Source: an uncultured Holophagaceae bacterium
GTDB taxonomy: Bacteria > Acidobacteriota > Holophagae > Holophagales > Holophagaceae
Direction: 5' to 3'
Length of the DNA: 64,000 bases
Assembly (NCBI GenBank): GCA_903927605.1
Contig: CAIYNT010000286.1
Coordinates: forward strand, 1-64,000
Part shown: positions 57,536 through 64,000 of the stretch, piece after piece
How positions within the stretch are numbered: the stretch's first letter is position 1
Layout: every line of letters begins with the position of its first letter
Made by a program: the position numbers and the translations under genes
Notes under the pieces: model-generated
What the model was told of the DNA's origin: nothing
The model's input: the letters and a program-made list of their open reading frames with translations, nothing else
Databases searched by the model: none

Positions 57536-58312
57536 CTATTTGCCAATAACTCCGGCCACCGGGCTGCTGGCGCTGGCGTACAACCGTTTCGTCATGCGGC
57601 CGCTTTCAAAGGCAAGGCGTCCCGCGATCACGGCATGATCCATGGCTTGGGCCATCCGGGTGGGTTCACCGGCCTCGGCCACGGCGGTGTTGAGCAGCAC
57701 GCCATCGGCACCCAGTTCCATGGCCAGGGCGGCGTCGGAAGCCGTACCCACGCCTGCGTCCACGATCATGGGCAGATTGTAGGTCTCGACGACTTCCTTG
57801 ATGAGGAGCAGCGTCATGGGGTTCTGTACGCCCAGGCCCGAGCCGATGGCGCTGCCGAGGGGCATGACGGCGGCGCAGCCCACATCGCAGAGTTTCTTGG
57901 CGAGGATGGGATCGGCGTTCACATAGGGCAGCACAGTGAAGCCCTCCTTCACCAGGATCTTGGCGGCCTCCAGGGTCTCCTCGTTATCCGGGTTGAGGCT
58001 CATCACATCACCGATGACTTCGAGCTTCACCCAATTCGTCTGCAGCGCCTCGCGGGCCAGCCGCGCCACACGCAGGGCCTCCTCGCGGGTGTAGCAGCCG
58101 GCGGTATTGGGCAGCAGGGCGATATCCTTGGGGATCCAGTTCAGGATGTTGTCCTCGCCCCTGGCCTCCAAGTCAAACCGGCGCACGGCCAATGTGATCA
58201 TCTCCACCCGCGCTGCCCGGTAGCAGGCTTGCATGGTGGCGAAGTCCTTGTACTTGCCCGTGCCGAGAACAAGACGGTTGTTGAAAGTCCTGCCGGCGAT
58301 GACGAGGGACAT
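57536..58312 (-). CDS. thiG: Thiazole synthase
   Basis: A 258-residue TIM-barrel enzyme forming the thiazole phosphate of thiamin from DXP, dehydroglycine and ThiS thiocarboxylate. [21 protein letters not shown], the catalytic-lysine region [10 protein letters not shown], and the phosphate loop [25 protein letters not shown] (in outline) are present. GGAG precedes the ATG at 58312; longer frames run into the rhombosortase gene. Note that thiS and other thi genes are not adjacent, and dxr, which consumes the same DXP, is also in this window. Confidence 0.96.
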   Translation of the reverse strand: MSLVIAGRTFNNRLVLGTGKYKDFATMQACYRAARVEMITLAVRRFDLEARGEDNILNWIPKDIALLPNTAGCYTREEALRVARLAREALQTNWVKLEVIGDVMSLNPDNEETLEAAKILVKEGFTVLPYVNADPILAKKLCDVGCAAVMPLGSAIGSGLGVQNPMTLLLIKEVVETYNLPMIVDAGVGTASDAALAMELGADGVLLNTAVAEAGEPTRMAQAMDHAVIAGRLAFESGRMTKRLYASASSPVAGVIGK

Positions 58313-58349
58313 GGGGCGCTCCGGGAACCCAGTGTAGCTTGAGAGCGCC

Positions 58350-58850
58350 TCAGGCTCGCCGTGGAGGAGTGGCGGCACGCAGGCCAAGAAGATTCGGAAG
58401 GGCAGCGGCAATGCCCAGCAGTGCACCCCAGAAGTGGGCCTCAGGAAGGGTCTGCCAGTTGGGGTGGGAGGGCAGGAAGCCACACCCCAGAGCACCCTCC
58501 ACCGCGAGTTTGCAGGCCAAACCACCCAGCATGACCAGGCCCATGGTGAAGGATTTCCGCCGTGACACGAGACTCAGCCCCGCCCAGGCCCACAATACGC
58601 AGACCAGGCCGGAAGCTCCGCGGTACTGTCCCTGCGCCAGATCTGGCAGGAGCAGGAGGCTCAACAAGGGCGCCGCGACGAGTGTGATGGCGAGGAGCTG
58701 CCGGCGATCCTTCGGGTGGGTGAGGATGGCTGGAACAGTCAGGGCGATGAAGTTGACCAGGGCGTGCTCCCAGCCGAAGTGAATCAGGTGACAGGTCCAC
58801 AGGCGCCAGGGCTCGCGCAGGGCCTCAGCGGTCAAGGCGAGGAGACCCAT
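58350..58850 (-). CDS. rrtA: Rhombosortase (rhomboid-family sorting protease)
   Basis: A 166-residue membrane protease with about five hydrophobic segments. The rhomboid features are [10 protein letters not shown] (His29, Asn33), the nucleophile Ser80 in YRGASGLV, and the catalytic His139 in [10 protein letters not shown]. Small size and the YRGAS form match the rhombosortase (RrtA) branch, which cleaves proteins bearing GlyGly-CTERM tails. Its ATG overlaps the stop of a lipoprotein with such a tail (TGATG), so enzyme and substrate are made together. thiG follows 37 bases downstream. Confidence 0.88.
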   Translation of the reverse strand: MGLLALTAEALREPWRLWTCHLIHFGWEHALVNFIALTVPAILTHPKDRRQLLAITLVAAPLLSLLLLPDLAQGQYRGASGLVCVLWAWAGLSLVSRRKSFTMGLVMLGGLACKLAVEGALGCGFLPSHPNWQTLPEAHFWGALLGIAAALPNLLGLRAATPPRRA

Positions 58851-59710
58851 CAGGTCCGCCGCTGTCGAAGGGCGGCGCCAAGAAGCAGGAGTGTGCCCAG
58901 AGTTTCGAACCAGCCGAAGCTCCCACCGAAGTTCCGGCCGCCGCTCTGATGAAGCGACACCCCTTGGCGGTCCATCACGTCTACATCCTTGCGCTCGCCG
59001 CTGGCCACCTCGGCCTTGAAGGCGGCCACCTCCGCGTCGAGGTTCTTGGCCAAATCCATCATGGCGGCCTGCAAGCCCTGCTGCGAGTGCTCGCGTAGCT
59101 GGACTTCCCGGTGGGCCCAGGTGGAGCTGCCCTTGATCTGGCTCTGGCCTGGGGCGCGCAGCAGGAAGGTGTGGCTGGCCACATCGTAGACTGCGGCATC
59201 GATAAGGGTGCGTGTGTCATTGGCGTCACCCGGTAGCACGTAGGCGCCCACGACCGAGAGGTAGGTGAAGCTGTACCACTTGGGGTCTGTGTATTGGATC
59301 TGGTCCACGCTGACGAGGGCCATCACGTCCACACCGTACATCCGCGCCACTTGGTCCATGTTCTCGAAACCACCGCCGGTGCGGAGATAGGTGCTGGGCA
59401 CCAGCTTGATATCCGCGATCCAGGGCCGGTCCTTGAAACTCTGCTTTACCACATCCAGGAGCTGCTTCTCCTGCCCGGGGACCATGAGCCCCTGCACCCG
59501 CCAGGAGCTGGAGCCGCCGGGCACAAAGGCGATGCCGAGTTTCAGCGGCAGCTTCAGGCGTGCGCCCGCAGGATTGGGAGCCGGGGCGCTTTGCTGCTTG
59601 GGATAGAGATAGTCCATCAGGCTACTGCGGCGGCTCGTAGTCTGCGGCGTGTTGCAACCCAGGAGCGCCAGCAGCGCGAGCACAAGGCTAGAAAAGACGG
59701 AGCGTGTCAT
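58850..59710 (-). CDS. Rhombotarget lipoprotein with GlyGly-CTERM tail
   Basis: A 286-residue lipoprotein. The signal peptide ends in lipobox LLGC (Cys19). The tail has Gly-Gly (about 262-263), then FGWFETLGTLLLLGAALRQ as a hydrophobic stretch and the basic end RQRRT, the full three-part GlyGly-CTERM layout. The mature body includes GVDVMALVSVDQIQYTDP, shared with the paralogue upstream. The protein would be held by lipid at one end and by the tail at the other until rhombosortase cuts. ATG at 59710. Function of the mature domain unknown. Confidence 0.9.
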   Translation of the reverse strand: MTRSVFSSLVLALLALLGCNTPQTTSRRSSLMDYLYPKQQSAPAPNPAGARLKLPLKLGIAFVPGGSSSWRVQGLMVPGQEKQLLDVVKQSFKDRPWIADIKLVPSTYLRTGGGFENMDQVARMYGVDVMALVSVDQIQYTDPKWYSFTYLSVVGAYVLPGDANDTRTLIDAAVYDVASHTFLLRAPGQSQIKGSSTWAHREVQLREHSQQGLQAAMMDLAKNLDAEVAAFKAEVASGERKDVDVMDRQGVSLHQSGGRNFGGSFGWFETLGTLLLLGAALRQRRT

Positions 59711-59732
59711 GGGTCTCCCAGAAGACAAAAGA

Positions 59733-60545
59733 TCAACGGCGGGCGGGATCGTAGGCGGCATTGCCCAGCAGGTTGCCATCCTTGTCCACCAGCTGCACAT
59801 CTTTTCGGGCGCCCTTCAGTAGATCCTGCTTGAAGCCGGCGACACCTTGGTCGAGCGACGTGGACAGGTTGGCCATGGCGAGCCTGAGGCTTTCTCTGGA
59901 TTGCTGGCGGAAGGCCTCCTCCCGGTTGGACCAAGTGGAGCCGCCCTTCACGGTGCCCACGGCTCCGGCCCGGAAGAGGAAGGTGCGGGAGGGCACGTGA
60001 TAGACCGCCGCGTCCACCAAGGTGGTGGTGTCATTCTTGTCACCCTTCACCATGTAGGCCCCCACGAGGGTCCAGTAGGTCCAGGCGTACCAGCGTGGGC
60101 TGCTGAACTGGGCCTGATCCACAGAGACGAGTGCGACCACGTCTACGCCAAAGCTGCGGGCCACCTGGCTCAGGTCCTCGAAGCCCCCGCCCTTGGCCAG
60201 ATAAAGGGAGGGAATGATCTTGAAGCTCATGGCCCAGGGTTTCTGCCCGAACAGGTCTGCGACCTGCTGTTGCAAAGCCTGCTCCTCTCCGGCGCCCATG
60301 GGGTTGGCGGGAGCGGCCATGTTCATGGAGCCTGTGCGCTGGCCGGCGTCTGCTGGGACGAAGGCGATACCCAGGCGCAGGGGCAACTGGAGCCGCACGG
60401 GCCCGGCGGACAATTCCTCTGGCGGGGCTGCCTTGGCGCACAGATAGGAGGAAAGGCTGCTGCGGCGCTGCACAGTTTCGGGCGTGGCGCACCCAAACGC
60501 GAGAATCAGCAGGGCGGAAACGAGAGACAGAATCGGGGGTCGCAT
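59733..60545 (-). CDS. Paralogous lipoprotein without sorting tail
   Basis: A 270-residue lipoprotein with lipobox AFGC (Cys19). It aligns with the next gene through TPETVQRRSSLSSYL, LPLRLGIAFVP and FGVDVVALVSVDQAQFSSPRWYAWTY (in outline), so the two arose by tandem duplication. It stops at DPARR and has no Gly-Gly, hydrophobic tail or basic end. It leads the operon lipoprotein-lipoprotein-rhombosortase and is divergent from a TetR gene across palindromic sequences. Confidence 0.85.
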   Translation of the reverse strand: MRPPILSLVSALLILAFGCATPETVQRRSSLSSYLCAKAAPPEELSAGPVRLQLPLRLGIAFVPADAGQRTGSMNMAAPANPMGAGEEQALQQQVADLFGQKPWAMSFKIIPSLYLAKGGGFEDLSQVARSFGVDVVALVSVDQAQFSSPRWYAWTYWTLVGAYMVKGDKNDTTTLVDAAVYHVPSRTFLFRAGAVGTVKGGSTWSNREEAFRQQSRESLRLAMANLSTSLDQGVAGFKQDLLKGARKDVQLVDKDGNLLGNAAYDPARR

Positions 60546-60560
60546 GAAGCCTCCTGTTCA

Positions 60561-60598
60561 ATACGCATGCGTATGGATGCCATACGGTATGGTATGGT
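60561..60598. promoter_or_regulatory. Palindromic operators between lipoprotein and tetR genes
   Basis: Two inverted repeats lie in the 83-base divergent gap: ATACGCATGCGTAT (60561-60574, perfect) and CCATACGGTATGG (60580-60592, one-base centre), followed by another GTATGG half. The shared half GTATGG/CCATAC suggests binding by the adjacent TetR dimer. The second repeat overlaps where a tetR promoter would be expected. Confidence 0.75.
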
Positions 60599-60628
60599 AA
60601 GCTGATCTGGATCTTCGTCAAGGCCCCC

Positions 60629-61231
60629 ATGTCCACTCCGAGAAAGAAATCCCGATCCACGGCTCCCCTTTCACGGGAGGACTGGGTGAAGGCAGCCTCC
60701 AATCTGATTGCCCAGGAGGGTGTGCAGGCCGTGGCTGTGGAACCCCTGGCTCTGGCCCTGGGCGTGACCAAAGGCAGTTTCTATTGGCATTTCCAGAGCC
60801 GGGACGAATTGATCCACGCGGCCCTGGAGGCCTGGGAACAGGACCAGAGCACGGACGTGGTGAACCGGTACGGCGGCATTGCGGACCCGCGGAGACGCCT
60901 GCGGGTGCTGCTCTTCGCAGCCTTCGAGGACTTGGAGAACGGCAAGTTCTTCGCGGCCCTGGCGGCCTCCAGTGAAGATCCGCGGGTGCAGCCCTATCTC
61001 CACCGCGCCACGGAACGTCGCCTCACCTTCGGCGACGAGGCCTTCTTGGCCCTGGGCCTTTCGGAGACCGAGGCGCGGAAGCGGGCCCTGTTCGCCTACG
61101 CGGCCTACGCTGGCTACTTCCAGTTGCTGCGGACCACCCCTAAAGCCGTGGCGGCGGTGACGGATCTGAGCGGCTACGTGAGGCGCCTGGCGGACGCGCT
61201 GATTCCGGCCAAGCCACCCCGGCGGCCCTGA
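60629..61231 (+). CDS. TetR-family transcriptional regulator
   Basis: A 200-residue regulator. Its N-terminal helix-turn-helix (WVKAASNLIAQEGVQAV, then LALALGVTKGSFYWHFQSRDEL in outline) is a textbook TetR domain; the C-terminal ligand-binding helices are variable and have no recognisable ligand motif. It is divergent from the lipoprotein/rhombosortase operon and probably controls both that operon and itself through the palindromes between them. Confidence 0.92.
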   Translation: MSTPRKKSRSTAPLSREDWVKAASNLIAQEGVQAVAVEPLALALGVTKGSFYWHFQSRDELIHAALEAWEQDQSTDVVNRYGGIADPRRRLRVLLFAAFEDLENGKFFAALAASSEDPRVQPYLHRATERRLTFGDEAFLALGLSETEARKRALFAYAAYAGYFQLLRTTPKAVAAVTDLSGYVRRLADALIPAKPPRRP

Positions 61232-61267
61232 GCCTGAGGCGGAGTTGCGCTGGGACCGCCTTCATGG

Positions 61268-61507
61268 GAAGGTGTTAGTTCCGATGGAGGAGCGGTCCCC
61301 ATCAGTACTGACGGCGAGGGCGATGAACCCGATGACCCGGCGGGAAAGGGGAGGATCGCCGAAGGGATCGCGGCTCATCGACGCGCCCCTGGACGCCGAG
61401 GCGAAAGCCCGGCGGCTGTCGTGCCGGTCACCCGGTGCGGAGGGCCTGAGGCACGGCGGCGGGTTCCACTCCACCGCGTTCCTGAAGGCACCGTCGGCCC
61501 GCCGAGG
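61268..61507 (+). promoter_or_regulatory. Lysine riboswitch (L-box) and expression platform
   Basis: The conserved core is present in order: GGAGGAGCG (61286-61294), AGTA (61304-61307), AGGGGAGGATCGCCGAAG (61353-61370 approximately), a P3 stem GG/CGCG with CGCG/CC, TGG, a P4 stem closed by a GAAA tetraloop (GGCGAAAGCC), CTGTC (61416-61420), a P5 stem GTGCCGG/CCGGTGC, and GGAGGGC (61439-61445). Possible switching: the P5 strand CGGTGC (61433-61438) can instead pair with GCACCG (61488-61493), and CGGCGGG (61457-61463) with CCCGCCG (61498-61504), which touches the GAGG ribosome site. The P1 stem is weak. Lysine bound to it should repress the deacylase-asd-lysC operon, probably at translation. 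Confidence 0.88.
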
Positions 61508-61512
61508 TTTCC

Positions 61513-62547
61513 ATGAACGCAACCCCCGCAGACCTTCGACGCTGGCTCACCGCCCGCCTGATGGCCCTCTGCGCCGCGGAGACCACGTCGGGCCAGGAAG
61601 ATGCCGGACTACCGGTGCTGCGGGAGTTGCTGCGGGAGCTCGGCGCAACGGTGGTGGAACAGCCGGTGGCGGAGGGCCGCACCAATATGCTGGCCCTGTG
61701 GGGCAGGCCGCGGGTGCTCTTCTCCACCCACCTCGATACCGTGCCGCCCTATTTCCTGCCTCGCATCGAGGGCGAAGTCCTGATCGGAAGGGGTACCTGC
61801 GATGCCAAGGGGCAGCTCGTCGCACAACTGGCGGCAGTGAAGACGCTGCGCGATGAAGGCCGGGACGGGCTGGCTTGGCTGGGTGTGGTGGGCGAGGAAA
61901 CGGATAGTGCCGGTGCCAAGGCGGCGCTGGGTCTGGCGGGTCACCTGCCGGAATTGAAGGCGCTCATCAACGGCGAGCCAACGGACCTGAAGCTCGCCAC
62001 CGGCCAGCGCGGGGTACAGCAGGTCTGCCTCCGCTGTGAGGGACGGGCCGCCCATAGCGGTAGCCCGGAGCTTGGGCGCAATGCCACCTGGCCGCTGCTG
62101 GACTGGCTCCAGCGCCTGCGCGAACAACCGCGACCTGTAGATGGAAAGCTGGGGCCGGAACTGTGGAACCTGGGCCTGCTCCGGGCCGGGGAAGCGTTAA
62201 ATTCGATCCCCGCGATAGCCGAGGCCCAGCTGATGGCCCGCACCGTGCCGGGCAGCACCTTCCTGGACGACGTTCGCCGACTGGCACCAGCTGAAGGCTC
62301 TGTGGATCTCCGTATGGACGAACCCGCGGATCTGTACCCTGCCGTGCTTGGCTTTGACCAGGCGCCCATGCCCTTCGGCTCGGATGCGCCGGCGCTGCGG
62401 GTCCTGGTGCCGGATCGCATGGTGGTACTGGCCGGGCCTGGAAGCATTTCCGTTGCGCACACGCTCGACGAGCACCTCACTTTGGCCGACCTTGAAGCCG
62501 GCGTGGGTCTCAACCGCCGCTTGGCCCTGCATTTCCTGGGAGACTGA
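61513..62547 (+). CDS. M20-family deacylase, DapE/ArgE-like
   Basis: A 344-residue zinc peptidase-fold enzyme. Metal and catalytic residues are visible: His73 and Asp75 in STHLDTVPP, Asp97 in GRGTCDAKG, and Glu128-Glu129 in VGEETDSAG; the dimerisation domain with RAAHSGSPELGRNA follows. Under a lysine riboswitch and ahead of asd and lysC, the likely role is removing the acyl group from N-acyl-diaminopimelate (DapE role); acetyl-lysine or acetylornithine deacetylase are alternatives. GAGG five bases before the ATG sits at the edge of the riboswitch platform. Confidence 0.85.
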   Translation: MNATPADLRRWLTARLMALCAAETTSGQEDAGLPVLRELLRELGATVVEQPVAEGRTNMLALWGRPRVLFSTHLDTVPPYFLPRIEGEVLIGRGTCDAKGQLVAQLAAVKTLRDEGRDGLAWLGVVGEETDSAGAKAALGLAGHLPELKALINGEPTDLKLATGQRGVQQVCLRCEGRAAHSGSPELGRNATWPLLDWLQRLREQPRPVDGKLGPELWNLGLLRAGEALNSIPAIAEAQLMARTVPGSTFLDDVRRLAPAEGSVDLRMDEPADLYPAVLGFDQAPMPFGSDAPALRVLVPDRMVVLAGPGSISVAHTLDEHLTLADLEAGVGLNRRLALHFLGD

Positions 62548-62550
62548 ACC

Positions 62551-63606
62551 ATGACTACGAAGATCCCCGTCACCGTCCTGGGCGCCACCGGCGTCGTCGG
62601 CCAGCGCTTTGTGCGCCGCCTGGCCAACCATCCCCTGTTCCGCGTAGAGCATCTCGCCGCCAGTGAGCGCAGCGCTGGGAAGCGCTATCGCGATGCCTGC
62701 GCGTGGCGCCTGGAGGGCGAACCCTACGGCGGGCTGGGGGACCAGGTGATGGCCGATGGTACGCCGGAGTTTGCCCTCTCACCGGTGGTGTTCAGCGCCC
62801 TGGATACGGCGCCGGCCACGGAGCTTGAACCCGCCTTCGCCCGGGCAGGAGCGATGGTGTTCTCCAATGCCGGGGCCTTCCGCATGTCCCCGGAAGTGCC
62901 CCTGCTGGTGCCCGAAGTGAACGCCAGCCACCTGAGGCTGCTGGAGGTCCAGCGCCACCACCATGGCTGGACCGGTGGGATTGTCACCAACGCCAACTGC
63001 ACAGCCACGGTGCTGGTCATGGCCCTGGCACCCCTGCACGAAGTCTTCGGTGTGGAAGCCGTGCTGATGACCTCCATGCAGGCCATCAGCGGTGCGGGCT
63101 ATCCAGGCGTGGCCAGCCTGGACATCCTTGGCAACGTGATCCCCTTCATCCGCAACGAGGAGCCCAAGGTCGAGGAAGAGACGCCCAAGATGCTGGGCCG
63201 CTTCACGGGCAGCGCCGTAGAGCTGGCACCCATGACCGTCAGCGCGCTCTGTCATCGGGTGCCCGTCATTGAAGGCCACACCGAGGCCGTCAGCGTGAGG
63301 CTGAAGGGGAATCCCAGCCTGGAGGCCGTGCGCGAGGCCTTCCTGAACTGGAAACCGGAACCCCAGCGCCTCGACCTATTCTCCGCTCCGGCTGTACCGC
63401 TGCATGTCCACACCATGGAGGACCGCCCCCAGGTGCGCCGAGATGTGGAAGTAGATGGAGGCATGAGCGTCCATGTGGGCCGGATCCGCGTCTGCCCAAT
63501 CCTGGGCCTGAAGTTCGCACTGCTTGGACACAACACAGAAAGAGGAGCCGCCGGGGGCAGCATCCTCAACGCCGAACTGGCCCACGCGAAGGGGTACCTC
63601 CGATGA
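62551..63606 (+). CDS. asd: Aspartate-semialdehyde dehydrogenase
   Basis: A 351-residue enzyme reducing aspartyl phosphate to aspartate semialdehyde, the branch point to lysine, threonine and methionine. Rossmann motif LGATGVVGQRF, catalytic Cys150 in TNANCTATV, and the later RVPVIEGHTEAV with the catalytic His. The size and NANCTAT motif match the archaeal/fungal-type Asd branch rather than the E. coli type. It begins three bases after the deacylase stop and overlaps lysC (ATGA). Confidence 0.95.
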   Translation: MTTKIPVTVLGATGVVGQRFVRRLANHPLFRVEHLAASERSAGKRYRDACAWRLEGEPYGGLGDQVMADGTPEFALSPVVFSALDTAPATELEPAFARAGAMVFSNAGAFRMSPEVPLLVPEVNASHLRLLEVQRHHHGWTGGIVTNANCTATVLVMALAPLHEVFGVEAVLMTSMQAISGAGYPGVASLDILGNVIPFIRNEEPKVEEETPKMLGRFTGSAVELAPMTVSALCHRVPVIEGHTEAVSVRLKGNPSLEAVREAFLNWKPEPQRLDLFSAPAVPLHVHTMEDRPQVRRDVEVDGGMSVHVGRIRVCPILGLKFALLGHNTERGAAGGSILNAELAHAKGYLR

Positions 63607-64000
63607 TCGTCCTGAAATTCGGCGGGAGCAGTGTGGCGGACGCGAGTTGCATGCGGCAGGTGGCCGGGCTGGTGACGGCAGCGCTTCCGAAGGCGCCGCT
63701 GGTGGTGCTGTCGGCCATGGGCAAGACCACCAATGGTCTCTTTGATGCCGCCAAGGCGGCGGAGCTGGGCGACCTGACCCTGGCCATGGACCGGCAGCGC
63801 ACCCTCATGGCTTCGCACCGCAATGCAGCGGCCGAGCTGTTTAATGGGAATGTGCCCGAGACCCTGGACGTGGCGCTGACGGACCTCTTCGGTGAGCTGG
63901 AACTGCTGCTGCGAGGGGTGGCACTGCTGCGTGAGTTGAGCCCCCGCAGCATGGACGCCATCGCCTCGCTGGGCGAGCGCCTGTCCACCCGCATCTTTTC
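63603..64000 (+). CDS. lysC: Aspartate kinase, cut by the window end
   Basis: The first 132 residues of an aspartokinase, which starts the lysine/threonine/methionine pathway. The N-terminal VLKFGGSSVAD and the later SLGERLSTRIF are diagnostic. The ATP-binding and ACT domains lie outside the window, so monofunctional versus bifunctional form, and feedback type, cannot be judged. Its ATG overlaps the asd stop. The upstream lysine riboswitch is its likely control. Confidence 0.93.
   Translation, partial: MIVLKFGGSSVADASCMRQVAGLVTAALPKAPLVVLSAMGKTTNGLFDAAKAAELGDLTLAMDRQRTLMASHRNAAAELFNGNVPETLDVALTDLFGELELLLRGVALLRELSPRSMDAIASLGERLSTRIF

Noticed and set aside
61245..61856. A 203-codon open frame across the riboswitch
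   Set aside because: It covers the structured RNA leader and then runs out of frame through the deacylase gene.

Overview
The window is GC-rich, densely coded chromosomal DNA that spans the replication origin of a Gram-negative bacterium. It shows no phage, IS element or CRISPR array. The gene complement suggests a Holophagae-type acidobacterium (Geothrix/Holophaga-like): an MglA-type GTPase fused to a hybrid histidine kinase, a rhombosortase with a lipoprotein target, many short secreted proteins, and rpmH-rnpA-yidC facing away from dnaA-dnaN-gyrB-gyrA. That placement is inference from gene content; no 16S rRNA gene lies in the window.

Layout. 0-4.4 kb: an OmpR-type regulator, a secreted protein and the GTPase-kinase fusion. 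4.5-8.4 kb: a tight operon uppS-cdsA-dxr-rseP (undecaprenyl carrier, CDP-diacylglycerol, isoprenoids, site-2 protease). 8.4-16.3 kb: a sensor kinase, glutathione peroxidase, MarC, small secreted proteins, ribF-terC and rsmE. 16.4-27.3 kb: a DUF2235 hydrolase, gap, glk, rsmB, an OsmC protein, nrdR, lon, ftsY, ribD. 27.3-34.4 kb (minus strand): thiS overlapping a Cys/Met-metabolism PLP enzyme, gatB, mnmE, jag, yidC, rnpA, rpmH. 34.6-42.6 kb (plus strand): dnaA, a DnaA-box cluster (probable oriC), dnaN, gyrB, gyrA. Four near-palindromic parS-like sites lie at 24.9, 31.2, 39.9 and 42.7 kb, bracketing the origin.

42.6-52.1 kb: a GGCT-like protein, glyA, purB, a cysteine-less Asd paralogue, a four-cluster ferredoxin, lipA, an APC permease. 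52.2-57.5 kb: an MFS transporter, a barnase-type lipoprotein RNase broken by a one-base frame change beside an intact barstar, a SnoaL-like protein, YceH, a cupin and a class V aminotransferase. 57.5-61.2 kb: thiG, then a rhombosortase coupled to its probable target lipoprotein and a paralogue lacking the sorting tail, with a divergent TetR regulator over palindromic operators. 61.3-64 kb: a lysine riboswitch ahead of a DapE/ArgE-like deacylase, asd and lysC (cut by the window end), a coherent lysine/diaminopimelate operon.

The least routine items are the lysine riboswitch operon, the frameshifted barnase/barstar pair, the rhombosortase cassette, the GTPase-kinase fusion, the parS-like array, and the sulfur-carrier gene coupled to a trans-sulfuration enzyme.
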